The position numbers were made by a program, and so were the translations under genes. DNA of 64,000 bases from contig NZ_LZKQ01000025.1 in the NCBI RefSeq assembly GCF_001668675.1, forward strand, positions 1 to 64,000. Direction: 5' to 3'. The stretch's first letter is position 1; every line of letters starts with the position of its first letter. The stretch comes from Mycobacterium asiaticum. Its GTDB lineage: Bacteria; Actinomycetota; Actinomycetes; Mycobacteriales; Mycobacteriaceae. The notes beneath the pieces were generated by a model. It was not told the DNA's origin and made no database searches. It saw nothing but the letters and a program-made list of their open reading frames with translations. Positions 1-10,448 of this stretch are shown one piece after another.

Positions 1-1021
<1,021 letters not shown>

Positions 1022-1090
1022 GCGTCGCCTGCATGTCGGTCTCAGCCGGAGGGCATACCGTGGCAGGACAGTATCCAGAAAGCGGGATCG

Positions 1091-2203
1091 GTGAAATTCG
1101 CCTCGGTAAAGAAGGCAGCGGCCCTGGCCGTAATCGCGTGCGCTGCAGCGGTGACGGCCTGCGGCAGCGATGACAATCGTGGTGCCTCGACACCCGTTTC
1201 GGGGTCACCCGCCGGGGGTTCCGCCTGCGGCGGGAAGGACACGCTGACCGCCGAGGGGTCGACGGCGCAGCAGCTCGCCGTCGCGATGTTCAACCAGGTG
1301 TGGGGCCAGCTATGTCCCGGGAAGTCCGTCGCCTACCACGCCACCGGGTCCGGCGCCGGCCGGACACAGTTCGTCGCCGGCCACGTCGATTTCGCCGGGT
1401 CCGATTCGCCGTTGACTGTCACCCAGATCAATCCGGCCGCCAAGCGCTGCAACGGGAACCCGGCCTGGGACCTGCCGTTGGTGTTCGGTCCGATCGCGTT
1501 GGTGTACAACCTGCCCGGCGTGCCGAAGTTGATCCTCGACGCCGACGCGCTGGCCAAGATCTTCAGCGGCGGGATCCGGATGTGGAGTGACCCGATACTG
1601 CAGGCGCTCAATCCCGGTGTGAAGCTTCCCGACAGCAAAATCACGCCGATCTACCGGAAGGATTCGTCGGGCACTACCGACAACTTCCAGAAGTACCTGA
1701 CGGCCGCCGCACCTCAGAGCTGGGCGCGCGGCGTCGGCACCGAATTCCAGGGTGGCGTCGGTGAAGGCGCCGAGCGGTCGGCCGGCGTCATCCAAGGGGT
1801 GCAGGCCACCCCCGGCGGTATCGGCTACGCGGAGAAGGGTTTCGCCGACCGCGCCGGCGTGCCGTTCGCGCAACTGGACACCGGTAACGGCGTGGTGGCG
1901 CTCACCGAAGAGACCGCCCGCAACGCCACCAACGCCGTCACGTTCGCCGCCCGGGGCAACGACCTGGTGCTGGAGTTGAGCCCGATGTTCGCCGCCGCGG
2001 AGCCGACCTCCTACCCGCTGGTGATGGCCACCTACGAGATCGTGTGCTCGAAGGGTTACGACCCGGCCACCGCCACGGCGGTCAAGGCGTTTCTCACCAC
2101 CGCCGTCAACAGCGGCCAAACGGGTCTTTCTTCCGCCGGGTATGTGCCGCTGCCGGATAAAGTCAAGGAGCGCCTGGTCGCTGCGATCGGCGCAGTGCAG
2201 TAA
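1091..2203 (+). CDS. pstS: Phosphate-binding lipoprotein PstS
   Basis: This is the periplasmic-side, lipid-anchored receptor of the high-affinity phosphate ABC importer. The N-terminus is a lipoprotein signal with lipobox VTAC and acylated Cys24. The mature part has the PstS pattern: GSTAQQ near the N-terminus, the phosphate-contact stretch GSGAGR, DFAGSDSPLT, and YRKDSSGTTDNFQKYL. At 370 residues it has the usual mycobacterial length. It heads a four-gene pstS-pstC-pstA-phoT unit. Mtb lacks pst permease genes at this locus. Confidence 0.95.
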   Translation: MKFASVKKAAALAVIACAAAVTACGSDDNRGASTPVSGSPAGGSACGGKDTLTAEGSTAQQLAVAMFNQVWGQLCPGKSVAYHATGSGAGRTQFVAGHVDFAGSDSPLTVTQINPAAKRCNGNPAWDLPLVFGPIALVYNLPGVPKLILDADALAKIFSGGIRMWSDPILQALNPGVKLPDSKITPIYRKDSSGTTDNFQKYLTAAAPQSWARGVGTEFQGGVGEGAERSAGVIQGVQATPGGIGYAEKGFADRAGVPFAQLDTGNGVVALTEETARNATNAVTFAARGNDLVLELSPMFAAAEPTSYPLVMATYEIVCSKGYDPATATAVKAFLTTAVNSGQTGLSSAGYVPLPDKVKERLVAAIGAVQ

Positions 2204-2252
2204 CGGTTCGTGCACGGGGTTCGGCCGGGCCGGTTCGACGGACAGGACCAAA

Positions 2253-3290
2253 GTGACGACGCCAAACCCCTCCGACGCGGGTGCCGGGGAGGTGGTGGCC
2301 GCGCCGTTCCCGGAACCGCCCGCCGTTCCGATCAGCCCCTGGGGATACGGCAAGCCGCAACTGGGCGAACGGATCTTCCGCCGCCTGGCGGAGGGCTCCG
2401 GCTTGCTGATCGTGCTGCTGATCGCGGCCATCGGCGGCTTTCTGGCGTGGCGGGCCCTGCCGGCGTTGGCCCGCGATAAGGAAAACTTTTTCACCTACGG
2501 CGGCAACTGGGTCACCACCGACACCTCGGCGATGCATTTCGGCATCCTGGACCTGCTGCACGTCACGGTCTTCGTGTCGTTGTTCGCGCTGGTGCTGGCG
2601 ATGCCGGTGGCGCTGGGCGTGGCGATCTACATCACTCAGTACGCGACCCGCCGGACCGCGGCGTTGTTCTCCTACCTGGTCGACCTGCTGGCGGCGGTGC
2701 CGTCGATCATCTACGGCGTGTGGGGGCTGCATGTGCTGGCGCCCGAGCTGCGGCCGGTGGCCGCCTGGTTGAACGCGCACCTGGGGAATTGTTTTCTGTT
2801 CGCTACCGGCAACGCGTCGCTGGCCGGCGGCGGCACCGTCTTCACCGCCGGGATCGTGCTGGCGGTGATGATTCTGCCGATCATCACCGCGGTCACCCGG
2901 GAAGTGTTCGTCCAAACACCGCAGGGACAGATCGAGGCCGCGCTCGCGCTGGGCGCCACCCGATGGGAAGTGGTCAAGACGACCGTGCTGCCCTTCGGCC
3001 GCTCCGGATTCCTCAGCGGCGCCATCCTTGGCCTGGGCCGGGCGCTGGGCGAGACGATGGCACTGCTGATCATCCTGCGCGGCACCCAGGAGGCGTTCGG
3101 CTGGTCGCTGTTCGACGGCGGGTCCACCTTCGCCACCAAAATCGCCGCCACCGCAACCGAATTCGACAATCAGTACAAGGCCGGCGCCTACGTGGCCGCC
3201 GGGCTGGTGCTGTTCGGGCTGACCTTCGTCGTCAACGCACTGGCGCGCAGCGCGGTGGCAGGTACCCGGGCCGGAAGGTCGCGGGCATGA
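2253..3290 (+). CDS. pstC: Phosphate ABC transporter permease PstC
   Basis: One of two membrane permeases of the Pst importer, 345 residues. The GTG start at 2253 gives MTTPNPSDAG; the open frame reaches further upstream into pstS, but that part has no coding character. A Pro-rich cytoplasmic N-terminus precedes the first membrane helix near residues 48-68. The conserved EAA-loop sequence QIEAALALGATRWEVVKT lies before the last helices, the site where the ATPase docks. The stop overlaps the pstA start as ATGA. Confidence 0.94.
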   Translation: MTTPNPSDAGAGEVVAAPFPEPPAVPISPWGYGKPQLGERIFRRLAEGSGLLIVLLIAAIGGFLAWRALPALARDKENFFTYGGNWVTTDTSAMHFGILDLLHVTVFVSLFALVLAMPVALGVAIYITQYATRRTAALFSYLVDLLAAVPSIIYGVWGLHVLAPELRPVAAWLNAHLGNCFLFATGNASLAGGGTVFTAGIVLAVMILPIITAVTREVFVQTPQGQIEAALALGATRWEVVKTTVLPFGRSGFLSGAILGLGRALGETMALLIILRGTQEAFGWSLFDGGSTFATKIAATATEFDNQYKAGAYVAAGLVLFGLTFVVNALARSAVAGTRAGRSRA

Positions 3291-4216
3291 CCTCGATGCT
3301 GGACCGCCCGCTGAAGTGGCGGGCCATCTCCGGATTGGGGTGGCGCCGCCGCGTCGCCGACGGCCTGGCCACCGTGCTGGTCACGCTGGCGATGGGTATC
3401 GCGCTGACCCCGCTGGTATGGGTGTTGTGTTCGGTGGTGGTCAAGGGGTTCCACGCCCTCACCGCGAGTGACTGGTGGACCCATTCGCAGGCCGGTATCA
3501 CGGCCCTGGATGCCGGCGGCGGCGCCTACCACGCGATCGTCGGCACGCTGTTGCTGGGCTTGGCGTGCGCGGTGATCTCGATCCCGATCGGTGTCCTCGT
3601 CGGCATCTACCTGGCCGAATACGGCGGCCGCAGCCCGCTGGCCCGGCTGGTCAGCTTCACCGTGGATATCCTGGCCGGGGTGCCCTCGATCATCGCCGCG
3701 TTGTTCATCTATGCGGTATGGGTGGCGGCGCTGGGCCTGCCGAGGTCCCAGTTCGCGGTGGCCTTGGCGCTGGTGTTGTTGATGCTCCCGGTGATCGCCC
3801 GGGCGACCGAGGAGATGCTGCGCATCGTGCCGGTGGACCTGCGGGAGGCGGCTTATGCGCTAGGGATACCGAAGTGGAAGACAATCGCCAGGGTGGTGCT
3901 GCCGACCGGCTTGTCCGGCATCCTGACCGGAATCCTGCTGGCGCTGGCCCGGGTGCTGGGGGAGACGTCGCCGCTGTTGATCCTGGTCGGCTATTCGCAC
4001 GCCATCAACTTCGACATGTTCAGCGGGTTCATGGGTTCGCTGCCCGGCATGATGTATGACCAGACCACCGCCGGAGCCGGCGCCAACGAGGTCCCCACAG
4101 ATCGGCTCTGGGGTGCGGCGCTGACTTTGATCATGCTGATTGCAATGATCAACGTCGGTGCCCGAGTGGTCGTGAAGATCTTTGCCCGACGAAGACTTGA
4201 CAATGTACGGCGGTAA
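3287..4216 (+). CDS. pstA: Phosphate ABC transporter permease PstA
   Basis: The second Pst permease, 309 residues, starting at the ATG that overlaps the pstC stop. It has about six hydrophobic segments and the EAA-loop [21 protein letters not shown] that contacts the ATPase PhoT. The sequence [12 protein letters not shown] is typical of PstA. The C-terminus ends in a basic tail ([11 protein letters not shown]) 20 bp before phoT. Confidence 0.95.
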   Translation: MTSMLDRPLKWRAISGLGWRRRVADGLATVLVTLAMGIALTPLVWVLCSVVVKGFHALTASDWWTHSQAGITALDAGGGAYHAIVGTLLLGLACAVISIPIGVLVGIYLAEYGGRSPLARLVSFTVDILAGVPSIIAALFIYAVWVAALGLPRSQFAVALALVLLMLPVIARATEEMLRIVPVDLREAAYALGIPKWKTIARVVLPTGLSGILTGILLALARVLGETSPLLILVGYSHAINFDMFSGFMGSLPGMMYDQTTAGAGANEVPTDRLWGAALTLIMLIAMINVGARVVVKIFARRRLDNVRR

Positions 4217-4236
4217 CAAGGCAGGAGCTGTATCAC

Positions 4237-5013
4237 GTGGCTAAACGGTTGGACCTCAAAGAGGTCAACATCTACTACGGCGCGTTCCACGCGGTAGCCG
4301 ACGTGTCGCTGTCGGTCCTGCCGCGCAGCGTGACCGCGTTCATCGGCCCGTCGGGATGCGGCAAGACAACCGTGTTGCGCACGCTGAACCGGATGCACGA
4401 GGTCATTCCCGGCGCCCGGGTGGACGGCAGCGTGCTGCTCGATGACGAGAACATCTACGGCGCCCGCATCGACCCGGTCGGGGTGCGGCGGGCTATCGGG
4501 ATGGTGTTCCAGCGGCCGAACCCGTTCCCCGCCATGTCGATTCGCGACAACGTGGTGGCCGGCTTGAAGCTGCAGGGGGTGCGCAAGCGCCAGATACTCG
4601 ACGAGACCGCCGAGCACTCGCTGCGCGGCGCAAACCTCTGGGACGAAGTCAAGGACAGGCTGGACAAGCCGGGCGGCGGACTGTCCGGTGGTCAGCAGCA
4701 ACGTTTGTGTATCGCGCGGGCCATCGCGGTGCAGCCGGACGTGCTGCTGATGGACGAACCGTGTTCCGCGCTGGACCCGATTTCCACTATGGCGATCGAA
4801 GAGCTGATCAGCGACTTGAAGCAGGAGTACACGATCGTGATCGTCACCCACAACATGCAGCAGGCCGCCCGGGTGAGCGATCAGACGGCGTTCTTCAACC
4901 TGGAAGCGGTGGGCAAACCCGGTCGGCTGATCGAGATCGACGACACCGAGAAGATCTTCTCCAACCCCAACCAGCGCGCCACCGAGGACTACATCTCCGG
5001 CCGGTTCGGCTGA
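4237..5013 (+). CDS. phoT: Phosphate ABC transporter ATPase PhoT (PstB)
   Basis: The ATPase that powers the PstSCA importer. The 258 residues show Walker [10 protein letters not shown] (37-45), the Q-loop at Gln92, the signature LSGGQ (149-153) and Walker B LLMDEP (170-175). A GTG start is preceded by a CAGGAG ribosome site. In Mtb this gene is Rv0820 and lies straight after mshD; here it completes a full pst operon. It converges with phoY2, with only 4 bp between the stops. Confidence 0.96.
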   Translation: MAKRLDLKEVNIYYGAFHAVADVSLSVLPRSVTAFIGPSGCGKTTVLRTLNRMHEVIPGARVDGSVLLDDENIYGARIDPVGVRRAIGMVFQRPNPFPAMSIRDNVVAGLKLQGVRKRQILDETAEHSLRGANLWDEVKDRLDKPGGGLSGGQQQRLCIARAIAVQPDVLLMDEPCSALDPISTMAIEELISDLKQEYTIVIVTHNMQQAARVSDQTAFFNLEAVGKPGRLIEIDDTEKIFSNPNQRATEDYISGRFG

Positions 5014-5017
5014 TCCC

Positions 5018-5656
5018 CTAGTGGGTGCCGGTGGCCTGGAAGATGACCCGGCGCGCCACCTCGACCGCGTGGTCGGCGAAGCGTTCGTAGAACCGCCCCA
5101 GTAAGGTCACGTCGACGGCGGCGGCTACCCCGTAGCGCCATTCCCGGTCCATCAGCACGCTGAACAGGTGCCGGTGCAGGTCGTCCATCGCATCGTCTTC
5201 TTCGCGGATGCGGGCGGCCTTCTCCGGGTCGCGGGTCTGCAGCACCTCTTGGGCGCTGTTGCCCAATTCGACTGCTACCCGGCCCATTTCGGCGAAGTAG
5301 CCGTTGACCTCTTCGGGCAGGGCGTGCTGGGGATGGCGGCGGCGGGCGATTTTGGCGACGTGCAGGGCCAGCGCACCCATCCGGTCGATGTCGGCCACGA
5401 TCTGGATCGCGCTGACGATCGCCCGCAGGTCACCCGCGACCGGTGCCTGCAGGGCGAGCAGTACGAAGGCGCTTTCCTCGGCCTGCGCGCTGAGCGCCGA
5501 AATCCGCTCGTGGTCGGTGATGACCTGCTCGGCTAGCACCAGATCGGCTTGCAACAGGGCTTGGGTGGCCCGCTCCATGGCCAAACCGGCCAGCCCGCAC
5601 ATCTCGCCGAGCCGCTCCGACAATTCCGCGAGCTGCTCATGGTAGGCGGTCCTCAT
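5018..5656 (-). CDS. phoY2: PhoU-family phosphate signalling protein
   Basis: PhoU proteins join the Pst transporter to the SenX3-RegX3 two-component system and repress the phosphate-starvation response. The 212-residue all-helical protein has the two tandem PhoU repeats: the first includes the Asp/Glu-rich [19 protein letters not shown], the second includes [16 protein letters not shown]. These Asp/Glu residues bind metal clusters in known PhoU structures. It corresponds by position to Mtb Rv0821c (PhoY2). It is transcribed toward phoT and lies downstream of the LCP gene. Confidence 0.94.
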   Translation of the reverse strand: MRTAYHEQLAELSERLGEMCGLAGLAMERATQALLQADLVLAEQVITDHERISALSAQAEESAFVLLALQAPVAGDLRAIVSAIQIVADIDRMGALALHVAKIARRRHPQHALPEEVNGYFAEMGRVAVELGNSAQEVLQTRDPEKAARIREEDDAMDDLHRHLFSVLMDREWRYGVAAAVDVTLLGRFYERFADHAVEVARRVIFQATGTH

Positions 5657-5698
5657 GATTAAAGCCTACGTTCTCGATGTGTAAATGCGGTGAAGTGG

Positions 5699-7954
5699 CT
5701 ACTCGCAGGTAGTGTCGGCCGCGTTGGTGACCGTCAAATCCTCGGGTAGCCGGGTGGGCGTGCTGCTCGGATTGCGGCTGATCTGCATGCTGACCGAGGA
5801 GCCGCTGGGCGGCGGGGTGCCCACTGAGCTGAAGTCCGGACCCAGCACCACCTGAACCACCGAGCCGATGCCAGTGACCCGCTCCACCTTGGTGGTGCCG
5901 AAGGCCGCGGCGACGGTCGCGGCGGCCTGCTCGTTGCCAGGCGAGAAGAACACGGTCGTGGCCTTCAGCGAGCTCGGATAGTCATCCGGGGTCATCACGT
6001 TGAACCCGTTGCGCTTGAGCTGACTGGCGGCGGTGGCGGCCAGGCCTTCGGTGCCGGTGCCGTTGGAGACCTGCACCGTGACTTCCTGCGGCGAGGTGGT
6101 GGTCACCTGCTCGCGGCGGGTCTCGTTGGTGGGCGCGGCCTCCGGTGCCTTCTTCGGGGTCGTCGGTGTGGTGGTCGACGTGCGCGATGCGCCCAGGCTC
6201 TGCGCGTTCTGGTCGTTTTCCAGCGGCAGTGGGTCGTCATTGATGATCGCGGTGAACAGTGCCTTCATGTCGGCGGTGCGGGGCGGCTCGTTGCCGTCCT
6301 GGTCCGTGACGCCGGTCGGCACGGTCACGAAGGTGACGTGGCCGGCGGCCATGTGCTGCAACGACCGGCCCAACTCGACCAGGTCCTTGGTCTTGACGTT
6401 GTCGACGTAGCTGTTGCCGATGAACATGTTGACGACGTTGTTGAGCTTGTTCAGGTTCATCAGCGTGTCTTCGGAGATCATCGATCGCAGCAACGAGGAC
6501 AGGAAGAGTTGCTGGCGCTTGATGCGGCCGTAGTCGCCGTTGCTCTCGGTGGTCACCTGCCGGGCCCGCACGTAGTTGAGCGCGGTCGGCCCGTCGATGA
6601 TCTGCCGTCCGGCGTGCGCCAGCACGGTGCCGAGTTCGTAGTCCTTCAGCGGCGTCGTGCTGCACACCTCGACGCCGCCCAGCGCCTCGACCATGCGCCC
6701 GAAGCCGACGAAATCGACCGCGATGAACCGGTTGACGCTCAGGCCGGACAGCTTCTGCACCACCTTCACCAGGCATTTGGGTCCACCGAAGGAAAACGCC
6801 GAGTTGAGCTTGGTCTCGGTGTAGACCATCCGGGGACCGGTCTTGCCGGTCTTCGGGTCGTAGATGGGTCCGTATTTCCCGTCCTCGGGGTTCCAGGCCT
6901 CGCACTGGATCGGGTTGATCGCCAGGTCACGCGGGAACGACACGGCGACGACCCTTTTGCGGTCGGCGGGGATGTTGACCAGCATGACGGTGTCCGAACG
7001 GGCGCCGCCGGCGTCTTCGGTGTCACCGGCGCCAACATTGGCGTTGGCGCCCAGCCGCGAGTCCATCCCGACGATCAGGAAGTTCTCGTCGCCGTACTGC
7101 CCATTGGGGTCCACGATGTCGGACGAGCCGGGGTCAAGCGCGCTGACGGTGTTCAGCTTGTCGTTCTTGGAGGTGCTCCACTTCCACGCACCGCCGGTCA
7201 TCACCAGCGACAGCAGCGCCACGATCGTCAGCAGCGAGCGGCCCGCGATCAGCAGCGGTCGCCGGCGACGCTTCTGGACGGGCTCGGCGGGCGCCTCGGA
7301 TTTCGGTGCCTTCTTGGGCCGGCGGGTCGCGGGCGCCCGGGTGCTGGGTTCGGGTGTCTTGCCACGCCGTTTGCGCCGCTGCCGGGTCGGCGCGGATGCC
7401 TGCTCCTCGTCCTCGGCGGGGTCGTGCGGATAGTTCGCGGCGCCCAGGTCGGGCAGCTCGGAGAGCAGCTGCAGGGAGTACGCCGGAATCGGCAGAACCT
7501 GGGTGTCCAGCTTCTCGTCGATTTCGACGCCTTCGTCCGCGCCTTCGTCGGCGACGTTGTCGTCGACTGCGGCGTTGGTGTGGTCGTAGTCCACTTCCGG
7601 CTCGAGCGCGTCAGAGTTGTCGGAGTCCTCGGCTACATGGTGGTTCTTGGGGCGCTCGGACACGGTGGCGCCAAGCCTGGCGATCAGTTCGGCGACACTC
7701 AAGGCACCGTCGTTGTGGCTTCCCGCGGCCGGCTCGTCACCGTTCTCCTCGCGGGTGTCCCGCGCCGCCTCGGGCGAGCCGACGGACCCGGCCGACCAAC
7801 GGCACAAGTCCTCATTGATATTCGGAGTGGAGAACCGTTCCCACGGCGCGGCGCCTCGCATCTGCTGCGGGTTTGGAGTAATCAGGTGGTCATCGCCGGC
7901 GGCGCTGGAGGCGCGCCGATGGCCAGGAGTGGCGTCTTGGTCGCCGTCACTCAT
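5699..7954 (-). CDS. LytR-CpsA-Psr (LCP) family protein, Rv0822c type
   Basis: LCP enzymes transfer undecaprenyl-linked glycopolymers, arabinogalactan in mycobacteria, onto peptidoglycan. This 751-residue protein has a long charged, low-complexity cytoplasmic part (1-230), one membrane helix (about 233-256), an extracellular LCP domain beginning FLIVGMDSR (292-300) with RSDTVML (319-325) and PRD (341-343), and a C-terminal LytR_C-type domain after a Thr/Pro-rich linker. Mtb Rv0822c is somewhat shorter, about 684 residues. Whether Rv0822c-type proteins are active ligases is not settled, so the transfer role is inferred from the family. Confidence 0.88.
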   Translation of the reverse strand: MSDGDQDATPGHRRASSAAGDDHLITPNPQQMRGAAPWERFSTPNINEDLCRWSAGSVGSPEAARDTREENGDEPAAGSHNDGALSVAELIARLGATVSERPKNHHVAEDSDNSDALEPEVDYDHTNAAVDDNVADEGADEGVEIDEKLDTQVLPIPAYSLQLLSELPDLGAANYPHDPAEDEEQASAPTRQRRKRRGKTPEPSTRAPATRRPKKAPKSEAPAEPVQKRRRRPLLIAGRSLLTIVALLSLVMTGGAWKWSTSKNDKLNTVSALDPGSSDIVDPNGQYGDENFLIVGMDSRLGANANVGAGDTEDAGGARSDTVMLVNIPADRKRVVAVSFPRDLAINPIQCEAWNPEDGKYGPIYDPKTGKTGPRMVYTETKLNSAFSFGGPKCLVKVVQKLSGLSVNRFIAVDFVGFGRMVEALGGVEVCSTTPLKDYELGTVLAHAGRQIIDGPTALNYVRARQVTTESNGDYGRIKRQQLFLSSLLRSMISEDTLMNLNKLNNVVNMFIGNSYVDNVKTKDLVELGRSLQHMAAGHVTFVTVPTGVTDQDGNEPPRTADMKALFTAIINDDPLPLENDQNAQSLGASRTSTTTPTTPKKAPEAAPTNETRREQVTTTSPQEVTVQVSNGTGTEGLAATAASQLKRNGFNVMTPDDYPSSLKATTVFFSPGNEQAAATVAAAFGTTKVERVTGIGSVVQVVLGPDFSSVGTPPPSGSSVSMQISRNPSSTPTRLPEDLTVTNAADTTCE

Positions 7955-8089
7955 GTCCTACCGGCCTCCGAAGGTCTAGCTGCGGACGTCCAAAATCCAG
8001 CGCTCGTTCACGCACAGACGTCAGCGCAGCGCCATTCTGATTGGCGCCGCGTTCTGCATTAAGGCTCATATCGTACTTTTTTCTCGGCT

Positions 8090-8113
8090 GAGACGCGATT
8101 TCAGGAGCGTCTC
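8090..8113. terminator. Inverted repeat downstream of the desA1-dus pair
   Basis: A perfect 7-bp inverted repeat (GAGACGC at 8090-8096, GCGTCTC at 8107-8113) with a 10-nt loop lies 25 bp beyond the dus stop. No T tract follows on the minus strand, so if it terminates transcription it is an imperfect, mycobacterial-type terminator. It could also be part of the LCP promoter region. Confidence 0.3.
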
Positions 8114-8137
8114 GGTTCGGCCACCCCTACTTGCGGA

Positions 8138-9271
8138 TCAGCCGCCCGAGTGCATCACGTCGGCGCCCTCGGGCACCCGGCAGTCGTCGGGGTCGGTGAG
8201 CCAGCCGTCGGGCAGCGCCACCCGGGCGGGCGAGCCCTGCCGCCCGCGTGGGCCGTTGCCGGCTTCGGGGAACGGAACGCCGCCGTCCAGCCGGCTCAGT
8301 AGCCCGTCGAGTTCGTCGAGCGTCTTGACCAGCGCCAATGCCCGCCGTAAGTCGGATCCGGCGGGGAAACCGTGCAGGTACCAGGCGATGTGTTTGCGGA
8401 TGTCGCGCATGCCCTTGTCTTCGCCGAAATGGGCGGCCAGCAGCGCGCCGTGCCGGCGGATGATGTCGGCGACCTCTCCGAGTGTGGGGGGGGTGGGCGC
8501 CGGACTGCCGGTGAATGCGGCGGACAACTCGGCGAACAGCCAGGGCCGGCCCAGGCAGCCGCGTCCGATGACCACACCGTCGCATCCGGTGCTGGCCATC
8601 ATGGCCAGGGCGTCGCTGGCGTCGTAGATATCACCGTTGCCCAGCACCGGGATGGTGCGCACTTGCTGCTTGAGCCGGGCGATCTGATCCCAGTCGGCGG
8701 TGCCGGAGTAACGCTGCGCGGCGGTGCGGGCGTGCAGCGCGACCGCGGCCGCGCCTTCGGCTTCGGCGATCCGGCCGGCGTCGAGATGGGTGTGGTGCTC
8801 GTCGTCGATCCCGATCCGGAATTTGACGGTGACCGGGATGTCCGTGCCTTCGGTGGCTCGCACCGCGGCCGCGACGATCTGCCCGAACAGCCGCCGCTTG
8901 TAGGGCAGCGCGGCGCCGCCGCCGCGCTTGGTCACCTTGGGCACCGGACAGCCGAAGTTCATGTCGATGTGGTCGGCCAAGCCTTCGTCGGCCACCATCT
9001 TGGCCGCGGCGTAGGTGGTGTCCGGATCCACGGTGTAGAGCTGCAACGACCGCGGCGTCTCGTCCGGGGCAAACGTGGTCATGTGCATGGTGACCGGGTG
9101 GCGCTCGACGAGCGCCCGCGCGGTCACCATCTCACACACATACAGCCCGCTGACCGTGCCGACCTTGGCCTGCTTGAGCTCGCGGCACAGCGTGCGGAAC
9201 GCGACGTTGGTCACTCCGGCCATCGGGGCCAGCACCACCGGGCTGGCCAGCTCAATGGGGCCGATACGCAA
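8138..9271 (-). CDS. dusB: tRNA-dihydrouridine synthase (DusB family)
   Basis: FMN-dependent reduction of uridines in tRNA. The 377-residue TIM barrel has the Dus N-terminus with APMAGVTN, the catalytic cysteine in NFGCPVPKV (Cys108), GAALP, and the phosphate-site sequence GNGDIY followed by GVVIGRG. The start is TTG: an in-frame stop, that of desA1, lies one codon upstream, so no longer form is possible. The gene follows desA1 on the same strand, and translation is probably coupled. It corresponds to Mtb Rv0823c. Confidence 0.93.
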   Translation of the reverse strand: MRIGPIELASPVVLAPMAGVTNVAFRTLCRELKQAKVGTVSGLYVCEMVTARALVERHPVTMHMTTFAPDETPRSLQLYTVDPDTTYAAAKMVADEGLADHIDMNFGCPVPKVTKRGGGAALPYKRRLFGQIVAAAVRATEGTDIPVTVKFRIGIDDEHHTHLDAGRIAEAEGAAAVALHARTAAQRYSGTADWDQIARLKQQVRTIPVLGNGDIYDASDALAMMASTGCDGVVIGRGCLGRPWLFAELSAAFTGSPAPTPPTLGEVADIIRRHGALLAAHFGEDKGMRDIRKHIAWYLHGFPAGSDLRRALALVKTLDELDGLLSRLDGGVPFPEAGNGPRGRQGSPARVALPDGWLTDPDDCRVPEGADVMHSGG

Positions 9272-9274
9272 CGG

Positions 9275-10297
9275 CTACCGCCCGCTCAGCGTCAGCTTGC
9301 CCGCCGTCTCATGCAGTTCGAACGCGGTGGTCTTCTTGCCGGTGCGAATTTCCCGGTCGAGTTGCCGCTGCTTGGACGTCTCGAACTTCTCGCAGGACGC
9401 TTCCAGCTCTTCGACCAGCTTGCCGAGATCGTCACGAAGCGCGGCCGCTTCGCCGGTGAAGTCCTCGCGCTCGAAGATCCGCCATTTCTTCAGCACCGGC
9501 ATCACCACATCGTCGAGGTGGATCCGCGGGTCGTACACGCCGCCGACCGCGATGACCACGGCCTTGCGCCGGAACTCGGGCACCTGATAGCCGGGCATCT
9601 GGAAATTGCGCAGCACCTTGTGCAGCGACCGCATTGCCTGGTTGGGCGAAGCGTCCAAGCCGGCCGCCGTGACGTCGCGGTAGAAGATCATGTGCAGGTT
9701 CTCGTCGGCCGAGATCTTGGCCAGCAACTGGTCGGCGATCGGCTCGTTGCAGGCCTTGCCGGTGTTGCGGTGCGAGATCCGGGTCGCCAGTTCCTGGAAC
9801 GTGACGTAGATGACCGAGTCGAACAGGCTCTCGGCGAACAGGTCGTCGCGAACCTGGTGGTTCTGACCCGGGCTGAAGCCCCGGTTCACCACCTCGATGC
9901 GCAACTTCTCCAGTTCGTACGGGTCCACCGCGCGGGTGACCACCAGGTAGTCGCGCAGCGCGATGCCGTGCCGGTTCTCCTCGGCGGTCCACCGGTTCAC
10001 CCAGTAGCCCCAAGGCCCGTCCAGCCCGAAGTTCATCGCGATCTCGCGGTGGTACGAGGGCAGATTGTCCTCGGTCATGAGGTTCTGGACCATTGCCACC
10101 TGGGCGATGTCGGAGAGCTTCGACTGCCCCGGCTCCCAGTCCTGCCCGCCGAGCGCGTAGAAGTTCTTGCCGTCCGACCAGGGGATGTAGTCGTGCGGGT
10201 TCCAGTTCTTGTGCATGGATTCGTGCCGGTTCACGCACTTCTCTACGACCGGTTCAAGTTCATGAAGCAGCTGCAGGTTGGTCAGCTCGGCTGACAT
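9275..10297 (-). CDS. desA1: Acyl-[acyl-carrier-protein] desaturase DesA1
   Basis: A soluble di-iron desaturase that puts double bonds into acyl-ACP chains, needed for mycolic acid synthesis. The 340 residues carry the two ferritin-like iron motifs: EENRH (Glu106, Glu107, His110) and DENLH (Glu199, His202). Length and sequence fit Mtb DesA1 (Rv0824c, 338 residues). The ATG has a good ribosome site (GGAGGG). The promoter region has a direct repeat that may be an operator. Confidence 0.96.
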   Translation of the reverse strand: MSAELTNLQLLHELEPVVEKCVNRHESMHKNWNPHDYIPWSDGKNFYALGGQDWEPGQSKLSDIAQVAMVQNLMTEDNLPSYHREIAMNFGLDGPWGYWVNRWTAEENRHGIALRDYLVVTRAVDPYELEKLRIEVVNRGFSPGQNHQVRDDLFAESLFDSVIYVTFQELATRISHRNTGKACNEPIADQLLAKISADENLHMIFYRDVTAAGLDASPNQAMRSLHKVLRNFQMPGYQVPEFRRKAVVIAVGGVYDPRIHLDDVVMPVLKKWRIFEREDFTGEAAALRDDLGKLVEELEASCEKFETSKQRQLDREIRTGKKTTAFELHETAGKLTLSGR

Positions 10298-10309
10298 GGT
10301 CCCTCCAGT

Positions 10310-10348
10310 TATCTGTGTCTAATGGTTGCAGTCAATATATCTGTGTCT
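10310..10348. promoter_or_regulatory. Direct repeat in the desA1 promoter region
   Basis: The 11-mer TATCTGTGTCT occurs at 10310-10320 and again at 10338-10348, just upstream of desA1. Read on the minus strand, a TTGACT hexamer lies between the copies. In mycobacteria desA1 is known to be repressed by MadR; these repeats are candidate MadR or promoter elements, but the assignment is inferred from position only. Confidence 0.4.
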
Positions 10349-10448
10349 GTCAGTAGCATTCAAGTTTGGCCACGGTGTGGCACGTCACGATTCGGGTACG
10401 GCGCAAACCGGTGATTGGGTGCCCGATGACCAAGGGCGTTAATCGCGC

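Noticed and set aside
2720..3286. Long plus-strand frame merging pstC antiphase codons with pstA
   Set aside because: The first half reads pstC in a wrong frame as an Arg/Gly-rich string; pstA starts at the ATGA overlap at 3287.
8372..10294. Plus-strand open frame of 640 codons
   Set aside because: It is antisense to dus and desA1, both with clear motifs; long antisense frames are normal at this GC content. Its translation is Gly/Arg/His-rich without any family pattern.
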